In this document: positions 23,665 through 32,178 of the stretch, one piece after another
Layout: each line of letters begins with the position of its first letter
Position numbering within the stretch: position 1 is the first letter of the stretch
Assembly (NCBI GenBank): GCA_013361475.1
Contig: JABFYB010000474.1
Span: 1-43,939, forward strand
Direction of reading: 5' to 3'
Length of the DNA stretch: 43,939 nt
Origin: Hamadaea sp.
GTDB lineage: Bacteria > Actinomycetota > Actinomycetes > Mycobacteriales > Micromonosporaceae
Translations under genes and position numbers: made by a program
Notes under the pieces: model-generated
The model's database searches: none
Seen by the model: only the letters and a program-made list of their open reading frames with translations
What the model was told of the DNA's origin: nothing

Positions 23665-24876
23665 GTGGCCGACTACGGTGTCTACGCCACCCGCTGGGAC
23701 GATCCCCGTGTCGTGGAGGAGCTGCTGCCCGCCCGCGACCTGTCCTTCAGCCTCCCGAACCGAGACCACGGGGAGGCATCTTTCAGCGCGACTGTAGAGC
23801 CCGGCAGGTCACCATGGCGGGCCGCCATCACGCCCGCCCTGTCCGGCATTCTCATCTGCCGCGACGAGGTCCCCATCTGGTCCGGTTGGGTGACATCCGA
23901 GCAAGAGGCCGCCGACCGCACGTTCAGGTTCACGGCCAAAGAGTGGGGCAGCATCTTCTCCCGATTCCCAGCCCCTGTCGGACCCCTCAACATGCAGAAC
24001 GACCACGACCTCTTCCGGGCCATGATCATCGGCGCACAGGCTCGCACTGGCTGCAACGTGCACGTCGACACCCCGCCCAGCACCGGCGCCCACACGTCCA
24101 ACTTCGACATCAAGTCTTGGGAGAACCTTGATGCCGAGACGGCCTACCGCCGAATCGCCGACGCCGAGGGAGGGCCGGAGTGGTATGTGGCCGCCTCTGG
24201 CACCCGCGCCGCCCCCAAGCGGGTCCTGATGCTCGCCGACCAGCACGGCAACCACAAGGTCGAGGGCGACGCCGTCCTGCACTTCGTCGAAGACACCGAA
24301 GCCCCCGCTCCTGCCCCGCAAGCCCCGCGGATCATGCTGCTCAACGACCTCTTCCCGATCGGGACATACTCGAACGGCCGGATCGGTCGCCGCGGCGGCA
24401 ACGTCCTGGCCAAGGCACGCACTCGAGATGTCGCCCGCTCAACAACCCGAGCGGTGGCCATCGGCGACGGCACCGACGCGGCACAGCTACAGCGCGAAGC
24501 CCGGGCGAACCGGCTGGTCGACCAGATCGGCTGGCCTGAGCTCACTACGTGGACGCAGCACTCGAGCGTCTCGAACGAGAGCGCGATCCAGCGCCACGCG
24601 AACGCTGACCTCGCCGCGGCCGCCGGGATCGCGACCGGATGGGCGCTGACCACGCTGGACCACTGGGTCGACCAGCGCGGCAAGGCGCACGGCGGCCCGG
24701 ACTGGACGCAGATTCCTCGCGGATCGACGATGCGCGTCATCCTCGACACCGACGTCTACGCAGGCCCGCGGCCACTGCAGTTCGAGGCGCGCCTCCTCGA
24801 CACGCGAGTCGACGTGCCCGACGACGGGCCCGCTCAGGTGACGTGGTCGCTAGCTGAGACGTTGGAGGTTTCCTGA
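23665..24876 (+). CDS. Minor tail protein, baseplate hub-like
   Basis: The 403-residue protein (GTG 23665) begins GVYATRWDDPRVVEELLPAR and contains RDEVPIWSGWVTSEQEAADR, FTAKEWGSIFSRFPAP, LFRAMIIGAQARTGCNVHVD and ENLDAETAYRRIADAEGGPE, the sequence style of actinophage tail hub proteins in which gp27/Tal-like domains trimerise at the tail tip. No peptidase or lysozyme motif was seen. It overlaps the next gene by TGATG. Confidence 0.8.
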   Translation: MADYGVYATRWDDPRVVEELLPARDLSFSLPNRDHGEASFSATVEPGRSPWRAAITPALSGILICRDEVPIWSGWVTSEQEAADRTFRFTAKEWGSIFSRFPAPVGPLNMQNDHDLFRAMIIGAQARTGCNVHVDTPPSTGAHTSNFDIKSWENLDAETAYRRIADAEGGPEWYVAASGTRAAPKRVLMLADQHGNHKVEGDAVLHFVEDTEAPAPAPQAPRIMLLNDLFPIGTYSNGRIGRRGGNVLAKARTRDVARSTTRAVAIGDGTDAAQLQREARANRLVDQIGWPELTTWTQHSSVSNESAIQRHANADLAAAAGIATGWALTTLDHWVDQRGKAHGGPDWTQIPRGSTMRVILDTDVYAGPRPLQFEARLLDTRVDVPDDGPAQVTWSLAETLEVS

Positions 24877-25541
24877 TGTCGCGCCCACCTGACCCGTGGC
24901 CACGGCTCTCACGTGACCTGAAGGCGCTCAGTGACCGCCTCAACGAGCTCGCGCGCCGCTCCCCCTGGTTCGGAACGGGCGCGAAGCCGAACGGCCTGGG
25001 CGGAATCGACTCCGACAACTACGTCGAGAGCGTGAGGGGATACCGGCTGGCGGAGACCCCGGAGTTCAATGACATCAGGCTGCGTGGCGGCATCATCGGG
25101 AATGATGCGCTGACATCTCCCGTCATTCAGAGCGTTGCCCGTAACCGCGTCACGGGGTTCGGCCTGACCACCTCATACGTGGAGCTCGCCGGCGTCGATG
25201 TCGTCGTCCCGTCGCTTTGCACCCAGGTGCTCGCGAACGTGAACGCCTCGGTGTTCGCATACAACCCCAACACGACAGGCGGCAGCAACGGCACGGGCGG
25301 CGACGCCTACTACGTCATCGCGGCCATCGGTGGCCAGTCAACGAACGGCGAGGAGCCCTTGGGCGTGTCGGGGAACGGAGGCTACACGACGGTTCGCACC
25401 GCGGACACCTTCATCATCACTGGGCTGACGCCCGGGCAGACAATCCGGCTCAGCGTCTATGGCGCGTCGGCGTACGCCTCTGTCGCCTCGAACGCGGCGA
25501 ACGTCGCGAAGGTGTCAGCGGGCCTCAGTTTCCTTCGCTGA
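24876..25541 (+). CDS. Minor tail protein
   Basis: The 221-residue protein has a helical, positively charged start (RLSRDLKALSDRLNELARRS), a linker NGLGGIDSDNYVESVRGYRL and a Gly/Asn-rich beta C-terminus (FAYNPNTTGGSNGTGGDAYY...GLTPGQTIRLSVYGASAYA). An N-terminal coil with a beta head is typical of small tail-tip proteins. GGAGG lies before ATG 24876. Its last 17 bases overlap the 3' end of the opposing gene at 25525. Exact tail role unclear. Confidence 0.75.
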   Translation: MSRPPDPWPRLSRDLKALSDRLNELARRSPWFGTGAKPNGLGGIDSDNYVESVRGYRLAETPEFNDIRLRGGIIGNDALTSPVIQSVARNRVTGFGLTTSYVELAGVDVVVPSLCTQVLANVNASVFAYNPNTTGGSNGTGGDAYYVIAAIGGQSTNGEEPLGVSGNGGYTTVRTADTFIITGLTPGQTIRLSVYGASAYASVASNAANVAKVSAGLSFLR

Positions 25542-26028
25542 CCTTCGGCGCCTCGCCGCCAGCCTGCCCGGTGAACGTGTTGGGCGTGAGGCCGGTCGGC
25601 ATCGGCGGGCGCGGCACTGCGGGCACGGCAGGCTCGGTCGGCTTCGGCTCGACAGGCGTCGGGTCGGCAGGCGTCGGATCTGCAGCCACTGCAGCGCTCC
25701 TCGTGGTCGTGGCCACCCGTTTCGTTGTGGTGGTCGTCTTCTTCGAGGATACGGCGGTCGTGCTCTTCTTCACCGGAGCTGCGGCCTTCGCGACGACGGT
25801 CGTTGCCGCGACCTTCGTCGGCGTCCCCTTCACGAGTGGAGCGCTCGTCGCCGTGGTCGTCGTCGCAGTCGGGGTAGGCGTTCCTGTTACCGCGGCCCCA
25901 GCCGGAACGACAACCATCGGCGCCTCGCGCTGGGCCGGCTGCCTTCCAGTGGTTGCCACCGCGACTCCGCCGATGATGCCGCCCAGCGCGACTGTGAGGC
26001 CGATGCCGGCCAGGACCTTGCTTGCCAT
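25525..26028 (-). CDS. Membrane-anchored Thr/Pro-rich surface protein (reverse strand)
   Basis: The 167-residue protein starts at ATG 26028 behind GCGGGGGA. Residues 2-24 form one hydrophobic segment (SKVLAGIGLTVALGGIIGGV), followed by a long Thr/Ala/Pro/Lys-rich low-complexity stalk (TPTPTATTTTATSAP...; VSSKKTTTTTKRVATTT; DPTPADPTPVEPKPTEP). It should be an outward-facing anchored stalk, possibly glycosylated. A promoter-like GGTACTGTC lies at 26066-26058, shared with the acyltransferase gene. Surface alteration of lysogens, such as receptor masking, is an inference. Confidence 0.78.
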   Translation of the reverse strand: MASKVLAGIGLTVALGGIIGGVAVATTGRQPAQREAPMVVVPAGAAVTGTPTPTATTTTATSAPLVKGTPTKVAATTVVAKAAAPVKKSTTAVSSKKTTTTTKRVATTTRSAAVAADPTPADPTPVEPKPTEPAVPAVPRPPMPTGLTPNTFTGQAGGEAPKVSEGN

Positions 26029-26058
26029 TCCCCCGCTCCATTCCCCTGTCTGGGCGTG

Positions 26059-26064
26059 ACAGTA
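26059..26064 (-). promoter_or_regulatory. Putative -10 box TACTGT for the 25525-26028 gene
   Basis: TACTGT on the minus strand lies 30 nt upstream of ATG 26028, within GGTACTGTC, the same 9 bases found upstream of the acyltransferase start. A short leader with a G-rich ribosome site would follow. No clear -35 box. Confidence 0.5.
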
Positions 26065-26123
26065 CCGCCAGACCGATGCCCGATGTGCCCGTTCTGATGC
26101 ATCCCGAGCCTTGGAGGTTCCCT

Positions 26124-28109
26124 GTGGCAACCGACTACCTGTTCACTGAGGTGCCGATCTTTGACCGCCTGGGCGTGAACCTGATGCTCGCGCGAGGCCA
26201 GAAGATCGACGTCCTCGACACGAGGGTTGACACGGTCGCGCCTGGGCTGAAGCAGCAGGGGCAGCCGGTCACGTTCGTGACGAGCGACCAGCTCGGACGG
26301 GCCACGTTCACGTCCACGCAAGGCTTCGTGCGGCTCCGCGCCCCGAAGGGGTTTGAGCGGGTCGTCTACTCGCCGCAGTACCTTCAGGAAGTGCGTCAGG
26401 CGGCGACGGATGCCGCGTCGTCGGCGTCGTCGGCCGCCACGTCCGCGACAGCCGCGCAGAACGCCGCGAACCTCGTCGGGGCACCGGCTGACACCGCCAT
26501 CGCTGCGGCCGTCAACGGTGCCGCCTCGCAGACGCGCGCGGCCTTGGACGACCTAACGGAGCGGCGGAAGGTCATCGACGCGAATAAGCGCGGCGTCAAG
26601 GCGGACGGCGTCACGAACGACGCGCCCGCGTGGAACGCCCTGGTGGCGTCCTGCACGGCCGGTGACGTGATTACGTGGACGGGCCGGTCGATGCTGAACG
26701 GCCCCATCATCTGGAAGTCCGGCGTGTCCCTCGTCGGGCAGGGGCGTGGCAAGTCGGTTCTCGCGACCCGCGACACCACCGGCAGCGTCTACTTCTCCGC
26801 AATCCAGCGCATCGTCGCCGACGGCGCGTCCGTGTCGTCACCGCTGCTCAACTGCACGTTCCGCGACTTCGAGATCGACGGCTCCGGTCTATCCGGCACC
26901 GCCGCCAACGTCGGCGGCAAGGCGATGTTCATCCAATTCGCCCGCCGCTGCCAGTTCCTCAACCTCTACCTCCACGACACCGTCGGGACCGCCTTCGGGT
27001 GCGACTTCCTACCCGAGTGCCTCATCTCAGGGCTGGTCGTGGAGCGCGGCGGCCGCAACTGGGACGGCGTCGACGGCGGCCACGCCGGCATCGGCATCGG
27101 CACTGGCGCGTGGCAGGTCGAGGACACCCTCATCACGAACTGCCACACCATCGACTGCGGCCAGTGGGGCATCTTCACCGAGTGGCAGGCCGACCAGCCG
27201 TACCACTCCCGCGGCCTGAAGATCGTCAACAACGTCGCCACCGGCTGCCAGGGCCCCGGCATCGCCGACATCGGCAACACGGGCGTCTACATCGCCGGGA
27301 ACTACTGCCGCGGCAACGGCACCCGCAACGTGACCGACCGCCGCGCCGGCATCGTCATCTACGCCAAGGCCGAGGGCCTGATCGTGGTGAACAACATCTG
27401 CGAGAACAACGCCGGGGCCGGGATCACCCTCAACGCGTTCGCGTACGGCGGGCACACCATCCGCGGGAACACTTGCTCCGGTAACACCCGCGAGGGCATC
27501 TTCGTGGACACCCCGCCGAGCGTGGCCCACAACGGCCTCACCATCGCCGACAACCGGTGCTTCCTGAACGGCCGCTCTGGCATCAAGGTCACTTCGGGCG
27601 CGTCGGCGATCATCAAGAACAGCCGCGTCGACCGGAACCACTGCTACAACAACGGCACCGCGCTCATCGCTGGCGACCGGCGCGGCATCGACCTGTTCGG
27701 CGGCATGGTCGACTCGACGGTGTGCGGGAACCGCTGCTACGACGACCAGGCGACGCCGACGCAGGACAACGGCATCGCCTCCGCGTCGGGCACGTGGACG
27801 AACGTGCTGATGGAGGGCAACAACCTCGTCGGGCAGGCGACCGGGGCGAGCATCACGGGCACCGTGACGGGCCTGACGCGCCGGAACAACCTCGGCTATG
27901 TGACTGAGGCGCGCGGCACGGGTCAGATCACGTCGGCGGCGACGAACGTGACGGTCATTCACGGCCTGTCGATCGCGCCGACCGCGGTGGTAGTGACGCC
28001 ACGGACGAACGAGAACGTGTGGGTGACGACGATCGGCGCGTCCGGGTTCATCGTCAACCGGGCGACGGCTGGTGCGGCCCTCGACTTCACCTGGTCGGCG
28101 TTGGTCTGA
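26124..28109 (+). CDS. Tail fibre/spike with right-handed beta-helix
   Basis: The 661-residue protein starts at GTG 26124 with TTGGAGG upstream. Residues 1-100 form a head-binding domain (TEVPIFDRLGVNLMLARGQK...RVVYSPQYLQEVRQA), then an Ala-rich coil (AASSASSAATSATAAQNAAN), then a long parallel beta-helix (about 160-560) with repeating N-x-C/G-N turns such as VVNNICENNAGAGITLNAFA, and a C-terminal tip (VTVIHGLSIAPTAVVVTPRT). Such spikes bind or cleave surface sugars; no catalytic residues can be assigned. It overlaps the reverse acyltransferase gene by 23 bases. Confidence 0.88.
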   Translation: MATDYLFTEVPIFDRLGVNLMLARGQKIDVLDTRVDTVAPGLKQQGQPVTFVTSDQLGRATFTSTQGFVRLRAPKGFERVVYSPQYLQEVRQAATDAASSASSAATSATAAQNAANLVGAPADTAIAAAVNGAASQTRAALDDLTERRKVIDANKRGVKADGVTNDAPAWNALVASCTAGDVITWTGRSMLNGPIIWKSGVSLVGQGRGKSVLATRDTTGSVYFSAIQRIVADGASVSSPLLNCTFRDFEIDGSGLSGTAANVGGKAMFIQFARRCQFLNLYLHDTVGTAFGCDFLPECLISGLVVERGGRNWDGVDGGHAGIGIGTGAWQVEDTLITNCHTIDCGQWGIFTEWQADQPYHSRGLKIVNNVATGCQGPGIADIGNTGVYIAGNYCRGNGTRNVTDRRAGIVIYAKAEGLIVVNNICENNAGAGITLNAFAYGGHTIRGNTCSGNTREGIFVDTPPSVAHNGLTIADNRCFLNGRSGIKVTSGASAIIKNSRVDRNHCYNNGTALIAGDRRGIDLFGGMVDSTVCGNRCYDDQATPTQDNGIASASGTWTNVLMEGNNLVGQATGASITGTVTGLTRRNNLGYVTEARGTGQITSAATNVTVIHGLSIAPTAVVVTPRTNENVWVTTIGASGFIVNRATAGAALDFTWSALV

Positions 28110-29253
28110 CCGGCCGGTGACGCCCGCCACGGGTGGGCGTCACTGCGCCAACAGCTCGGCCGACGGTGCCGTCGAAGATCCTGAACCAGAACGCTTTCGG
28201 GCGGCGCTCCACCAGCACGTGCAGCCCGTACGCCAACCCGAGCACGCCAGCGATGACCATCGGGTACACCCAGAGGCGGTTCTGCTCGGTCGCGAACAGG
28301 CTGAGCATCATGTAACCGATGTGGGCGTGGACCAGGTACAGCGGGTAGGTGAGGGCGCCGAGGAGGACCGCGGCCGGTAGCCGGACGGCGGCGACGCGGG
28401 GCAGGCACATGCTGAGGATCGCGAGGTAGCAGACGCCGACGAGGACGGCCGCGGTCGTCTCGGAGAAGTCGACGCGGGTCGCGACCTCGAGTTCGTGGGC
28501 GTGGCGTGCGGCGTGCGGTAGCGCGGTCGCGGCGGACGCGACCAGACCAGCGACGCGCAGCACGGACGGGCCGTGGTGGCGGATCTCAGCGATGAGCGCC
28601 CCGCCAGCGAACAGCGCGAAGTACCCGCCGAGCCCTGGCAGTCCCGCGTACTGCGGCACTATCAGGGACACGGCGAGCATCCCGAACGCCCACCACGGCA
28701 GGAACGCGCCGAGCCGGCGCCCCTGCCCCGCGAGGAGCAGCAGGAACACGAGGGCGTAGAACTCGAGCTCGAACAGCAGCGTCCAATAGACGCCGTCAAC
28801 GAGCGGCGCCCCGAGCAGCGACGGCACCATGGTCAGGTTGATTGCGACCTGTTTCGGGGTGACGGTGAGCCCGTTGACGTGGCCGAACGCGACGGTGACG
28901 GCGGCGGTGACGAGCACGGCGGCCCAGAACGCCGGGTAGAGCCGGACGGCACGGCCGACGGCGAACTGGCGGGCGGTCTTGTTCCGGGCGGAGTTCAGGA
29001 TCACGAACCCGCTGATGAGAAAGAACAGGTCAACGCCCAAATACCCGTACTGGGTGACGGGGGTGATGGGCCAGTACGTGTCGAGGGACGCGATCTTGCC
29101 GTTGTTGATGCCGTTGAAGGTGTAGTGGAACGCGAGGACCACGGCGGCGGCAACGAACCGCAGGTAGTCGAGGACGTGCAGGTGCCGCCCGCTGCCGTTG
29201 CGTGCTGTCGCCGCGCGGTCCTGGGCGTCCAGTGTTCTCGTCTCCCCCGTCAT
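28087..29253 (-). CDS. Acyltransferase-3 family membrane protein (O-acetylase-like)
   Basis: The 388-residue protein has the acyltransferase-3 signature: LDYLRFVAAAVVLAFHY near 27-43 (R32, H42), then YLGVDLFFLISGFVI, RAVRLYPAFWAAVLVTAAV and about ten TM segments in all, ending WVYPMVIAGVLGLAYGLHVL. The family moves acetyl or other acyl groups onto exported glycans, as O-antigen-converting phages do. ATG 29253 has no ribosome site but a TACTGT box 8 nt upstream. Next to the fibre gene, it probably modifies the host receptor in lysogens. Confidence 0.92.
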   Translation of the reverse strand: MTGETRTLDAQDRAATARNGSGRHLHVLDYLRFVAAAVVLAFHYTFNGINNGKIASLDTYWPITPVTQYGYLGVDLFFLISGFVILNSARNKTARQFAVGRAVRLYPAFWAAVLVTAAVTVAFGHVNGLTVTPKQVAINLTMVPSLLGAPLVDGVYWTLLFELEFYALVFLLLLAGQGRRLGAFLPWWAFGMLAVSLIVPQYAGLPGLGGYFALFAGGALIAEIRHHGPSVLRVAGLVASAATALPHAARHAHELEVATRVDFSETTAAVLVGVCYLAILSMCLPRVAAVRLPAAVLLGALTYPLYLVHAHIGYMMLSLFATEQNRLWVYPMVIAGVLGLAYGLHVLVERRPKAFWFRIFDGTVGRAVGAVTPTRGGRHRPVRPTPTR

Positions 29254-29261
29254 AGCGCACG

Positions 29262-29267
29262 ACAGTA
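29262..29267 (-). promoter_or_regulatory. -10 box TACTGT of a leaderless promoter for the acyltransferase gene
   Basis: TACTGT on the minus strand ends 8 nt before ATG 29253, with no ribosome site between, as for a leaderless transcript. It lies in GGTACTGTC, identical to 26066-26058. Confidence 0.6.
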
Positions 29268-29336
29268 CCTGCTCAAACCGGTCCAGATGCCGCGCCGACC
29301 ACCCAACGACGCTCAGCCCGCGACAGGAGATGCCAC

Positions 29337-29759
29337 GTGCCCGACCGACCACCACCCTTCAGCACCATCCGGCGCCTGCGCATGTACCAACTGTTCCCGC
29401 TCGCCGTGCACGCCGCGATCCTGCTCCTCGACCTCTCGGACCGGGCCGCCTACCAGTCACAGAAGGGCACTGTCCTGGGCGCCGTTTCGGACTCCGACCT
29501 GTGGAACCTGTTGCACCTCAGCGTGATCGCCCTCCTGCTCGCGGCGCGTACCGCGCGAGCTCACCAGCGCGCCTGCTCTTGGTCGTTCGTCGTCCTGCTC
29601 GTGTGGGGCGTCATCGACCTGCTCGTCGTGTTCACCGCCCCGATCCGGCTCAACCTCATGGGCCCAGTCATGGTGCTGCTCGTCGCCTGCCTCAACCTCT
29701 TCGCCGGATGGGCCTGGTCCGACCGAGCCGACACCGACCTCTCTCAGAACAGGACCTGA
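29337..29759 (+). CDS. Small membrane protein of the lysis region
   Basis: The 140-residue protein starts at GTG 29337 after AGGAGA. It has about four hydrophobic segments: MYQLFPLAVHAAILLLDLSD, LLHLSVIALLLAARTA, SFVVLLVWGVIDLLVVFTAP and GPVMVLLVACLNLFAGWAW. The layout could suit a holin or a membrane-protein accessory, but no family is recognised. It begins the block of membrane genes upstream of the endolysin. Confidence 0.72.
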   Translation: MPDRPPPFSTIRRLRMYQLFPLAVHAAILLLDLSDRAAYQSQKGTVLGAVSDSDLWNLLHLSVIALLLAARTARAHQRACSWSFVVLLVWGVIDLLVVFTAPIRLNLMGPVMVLLVACLNLFAGWAWSDRADTDLSQNRT

Positions 29760-29762
29760 CGT

Positions 29763-30029
29763 GTGGACGCCCAGACGCTCTCGAACATCTCCACCATCGT
29801 CCTCCTCATCCTGCTCGGACTCGGCGGCATCGGCACCAAGCTCACCACCAGCGCACGCAAGCGGGCTCGCGAGTTCCGCGCCGCCCGCAACCGGCAAGAG
29901 GCGCTCGAGGCGTACGTCTACCGGCTGCGCCGCCAGATCTACGCCGACGGCGGCGAGCCTCTGAAATGGCCTCCCGCCCTCAAGGACATGGCCGTCACCG
30001 CAGCCGACGCCGAGGAGGCCGACCGATGA
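29763..30029 (+). CDS. Single-TM protein, possible lysis accessory
   Basis: The 88-residue product (GTG 29763) has one TM near the N-terminus (NISTIVLLILLGLGGIGTKL) followed by a basic helix (ARKRAREFRAARNRQEALEA) and a Pro/Trp turn (GGEPLKWPPALKD). One TM with a charged cytoplasmic or periplasmic helix is seen in many lysis-cassette helper proteins. It overlaps the collagen-like gene by ATGA. Role inferred from position only. Confidence 0.7.
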   Translation: MDAQTLSNISTIVLLILLGLGGIGTKLTTSARKRAREFRAARNRQEALEAYVYRLRRQIYADGGEPLKWPPALKDMAVTAADAEEADR

Positions 30030-30976
30030 ACGACGAGACGACGCCGACCGCCCCGCACCCTCCGTCGGAGGAGGTGGCGATCGCGGCTAAGAGGACCACA
30101 CGCACGATGTGGCAGGCGCTGCTCTTCGGCGGCCTTGCGATCCTCATCGCCCTGGTCGCCGTGCTGGTGCTGCGGTCGGTGAACCTCACGACGATCGGTG
30201 AGCGTGACGCGGCGCAGGACCAGGCGCAGTCCCTCGCCAACGGTGTTGTCACCGGGTGTGCGTCCGCGAATGTGCGTGCTGCGCTCACCAAGGCCGGCCA
30301 GGCCGCGCTATGTGGGAAAGCCGCCCAGGTGAAGTCCGACCCGCAGCCCGGCCCCAAGGGCGATCCCGGCGACCCGGGCGCCAAGGGTGACACCGGCAGC
30401 ACTGGCGCGAAGGGCGACACGGGAGCCGCGGGCCCGGCACCGACGCAAGCCCAGGTCGTGGCCGCCGTGCAGGCGTACTGCGCCGCAAACGGTGGCTGCC
30501 GCGGCGCCGCCGGCGCCAGCATCACGCAAGCGCAGGCCATCGCTGCCGTAGCGACGTACTGCAGCTCGGGCACGTGCAAGGGCCCGACCGGGGCGACCGG
30601 CGCGCAGGGCGTCGCGGGTCAGGAGGGCGCTGCGGGGGCCGCTGGCGCGGACGGGAAGAACGGCGCCGACTCGACCGTGCCTGGCCCGCAAGGTCCCGCC
30701 GGCGCTGAAGGACCCGCGGGCCCTGCCGGCCCGGGCCCGACGCAGGCGCAGATCAACGAAGCCGTCACGGCGTACTGCTCGGCAGCCGCCGACCGGTGTA
30801 CCGGCCCTGCCGGCCCGAAGGGCGACACGGGCGCAGCCGGCACGGACGGTACTGACGCGGTCCCGTTCACCTTCACGTTCACGATCCCGGCCGACGGGCC
30901 GCTGAAGGACGCGCAGACCTACAGCTGCACGGTCACGGCACCCAACGACCCGGTCACCTGCACGCGAGCAGCCTGA
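30026..30976 (+). CDS. TM-anchored collagen-like protein with three Cys modules
   Basis: The 316-residue protein has one TM at about 29-50 (MWQALLFGGLAILIALVAVL), a short helix, then Gly-X-Y collagen-like blocks (GPKGDPGDPGAKGDTGSTGA; GPTGATGAQGVAGQ; GPQGPAGAEGPAGPAG) separated by three modules, PTQAQVVAAVQAYC...GGC, SITQAQAIAAVATYC...TC and PTQAQINEAVTAYC...RC, each with a Cys pair. A beta-type cap ends it. Likely a trimeric stalk held by the modules. Collagen-like proteins occur on phage tails, but the TM anchor and place before the endolysin also allow a host-surface role. Confidence 0.8.
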   Translation: MNDETTPTAPHPPSEEVAIAAKRTTRTMWQALLFGGLAILIALVAVLVLRSVNLTTIGERDAAQDQAQSLANGVVTGCASANVRAALTKAGQAALCGKAAQVKSDPQPGPKGDPGDPGAKGDTGSTGAKGDTGAAGPAPTQAQVVAAVQAYCAANGGCRGAAGASITQAQAIAAVATYCSSGTCKGPTGATGAQGVAGQEGAAGAAGADGKNGADSTVPGPQGPAGAEGPAGPAGPGPTQAQINEAVTAYCSAAADRCTGPAGPKGDTGAAGTDGTDAVPFTFTFTIPADGPLKDAQTYSCTVTAPNDPVTCTRAA

Positions 30977-30990
30977 CCGACCCCACCTCC

Positions 30991-31022
30991 GAGCCCCGCC
31001 CGGACCGTCCGGCGTGGGGCTC
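30991..31022 (+). terminator. Hairpin before endolysin gene
   Basis: Outer arms GAGCCCC (30991-30997) and GGGGCTC (31016-31022) enclose an inner CCGGA/TCCGG stem (31000-31004/31008-31012), 14 bases after the collagen gene stop. It is followed by TTGC rather than a T-run. Probably a partial terminator or processing site ahead of endolysin. Confidence 0.6.
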
Positions 31023-31045
31023 TTGCACACCCCCGAGGAGGACCC

Positions 31046-32023
31046 GTGCCCGGCACGTCCACACCGCTCACCGCCGCGCAGATCCGCGCCGCCTTCAAGA
31101 AGTTCGGCGTGAAGTACCGCGAGGTACCCGGCTGGGAGACCCGCAACCGCGCCGGCCACGGCGCGTGGGGTCCGGTCGTCGGCTTCATGGTCCACCACAC
31201 CGGAGACGACGCCCCCGACACCGCTGACCGCAACGTCATCATCAACGGACGCACCGGCCTGCCCGGGCCCCTCGCCCAGTTCGGCGGCAACGACGACGAC
31301 ACGATCGACCTCATCGGGCTGGGCCGCGCCAACCACGCCGGCACCGGCGACCCCGACGTCCTCGCGGCCGTCCGTGACGAGTCCTACGCCAACTACCCGC
31401 CCCAGCCGAACCAGAAGACCGTCGACGGCAACGGCCGCTTCTACGGCCTCGAGACCTATTACTCCGGCAAGACGCGCCCGAAGCAGTACGCCTCCATGGT
31501 CAACCTCGCCGCCGCGATCTGCGACGCCCACGGCTGGACCGGCAAGTCCGTCATCGGCCACAAGGAGTGGTCCTACACCAAGCCCGACCCGGGCTCCGTC
31601 GACATGGCCCAGTTCCGGCGCGACGTCGACGCACGCATCAAGGCCGTCAACAGCGGCACCCCCAGCAAGCCCACCGCACCGACGCCCGACCCATCCCTTG
31701 GAGGACTGACCATGGCCGACATCAACACCCTCACCGAGCAGCTCGCCCGCATCGAGGGCAAGCTCGACGCCGTCAAGGTCGACGTCTCCGACGACCTGAC
31801 CAAGGCCGACGGCGCCACCCTGCGCAACGACCTCGCCTGGCAGAACCGTCAGGCAGCCGCGCTCGCGGGACAGGTCGCCGGCCTGTCGACGGCGCTGACG
31901 TCGCTCGCTGCCGGGCAGGGCGTCGATCTCGACGCCGTGGCTGCCGCTGCCAAGGCGGGGGCGCAGGCTGCGCTCGACGAGAAGATCGCCGGCGCAGTGA
32001 CCCAGCTCAACGTCACGCCATGA
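31046..32023 (+). CDS. Endolysin: N-acetylmuramoyl-L-alanine amidase
   Basis: The 325-residue protein has an Amidase_2/PGRP domain at about 20-200: GFMVHHTGD (H50, H51), GHKEWSYTKPDPG (H172, D181) supply the expected zinc ligands, with WGPVVGF before them. A Pro/Thr linker follows (GTPSKPTAPTPDPS), then a helical C-terminus (INTLTEQLARIEGKLDAVKV...) that may oligomerise or bind the wall. It cuts the amide bond between muramic acid and the stem peptide. No signal peptide, so export depends on a holin. GAGGAGG precedes GTG 31046. Confidence 0.93.
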   Translation: MPGTSTPLTAAQIRAAFKKFGVKYREVPGWETRNRAGHGAWGPVVGFMVHHTGDDAPDTADRNVIINGRTGLPGPLAQFGGNDDDTIDLIGLGRANHAGTGDPDVLAAVRDESYANYPPQPNQKTVDGNGRFYGLETYYSGKTRPKQYASMVNLAAAICDAHGWTGKSVIGHKEWSYTKPDPGSVDMAQFRRDVDARIKAVNSGTPSKPTAPTPDPSLGGLTMADINTLTEQLARIEGKLDAVKVDVSDDLTKADGATLRNDLAWQNRQAAALAGQVAGLSTALTSLAAGQGVDLDAVAAAAKAGAQAALDEKIAGAVTQLNVTP

Positions 32024-32178
32024 CCGCGGCGGTCAACTACCGGCCGCAACTGGCGCGCGACGCCGACCGCGCACTCCTCGTCATCGCGCTCGGCATCGCC
32101 GGGTGCGCCCTCCTCGGCGCCGGCCTTGCAGCCGCCGCCGTGGCTCACCTCACCACCCCGCCCAAGGAGTCATCGTGA
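32020..32178 (+). CDS. 52-residue single-TM protein, holin candidate
   Basis: ATG 32020 overlaps the endolysin stop (ATGA) and the frame ends in a GTGA overlap with the next gene. The product has a charged start (NYRPQLARDADRA), one TM (LLVIALGIAGCALLGAGLAA) and a short polar end. Position between endolysin and a two-TM protein suggests a second holin or antiholin. Direct evidence is only the TM and context. Confidence 0.72.
   Translation: MTAAVNYRPQLARDADRALLVIALGIAGCALLGAGLAAAAVAHLTTPPKESS

Noticed and set aside
29198-30025. 592-codon plus-strand frame joining into the collagen-like gene
   Set aside because: Its first part is an Arg/Pro-rich shadow of the genes at 29337 and 29763; the real start of the collagen-like gene is ATG 30026 in an ATGA overlap.
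30350-30850. DNA-level tandem repeat in the collagen-like gene
   Set aside because: Repetition is at protein level (Gly-X-Y); the nucleotide copies diverge, so it is not a satellite or slippage array.
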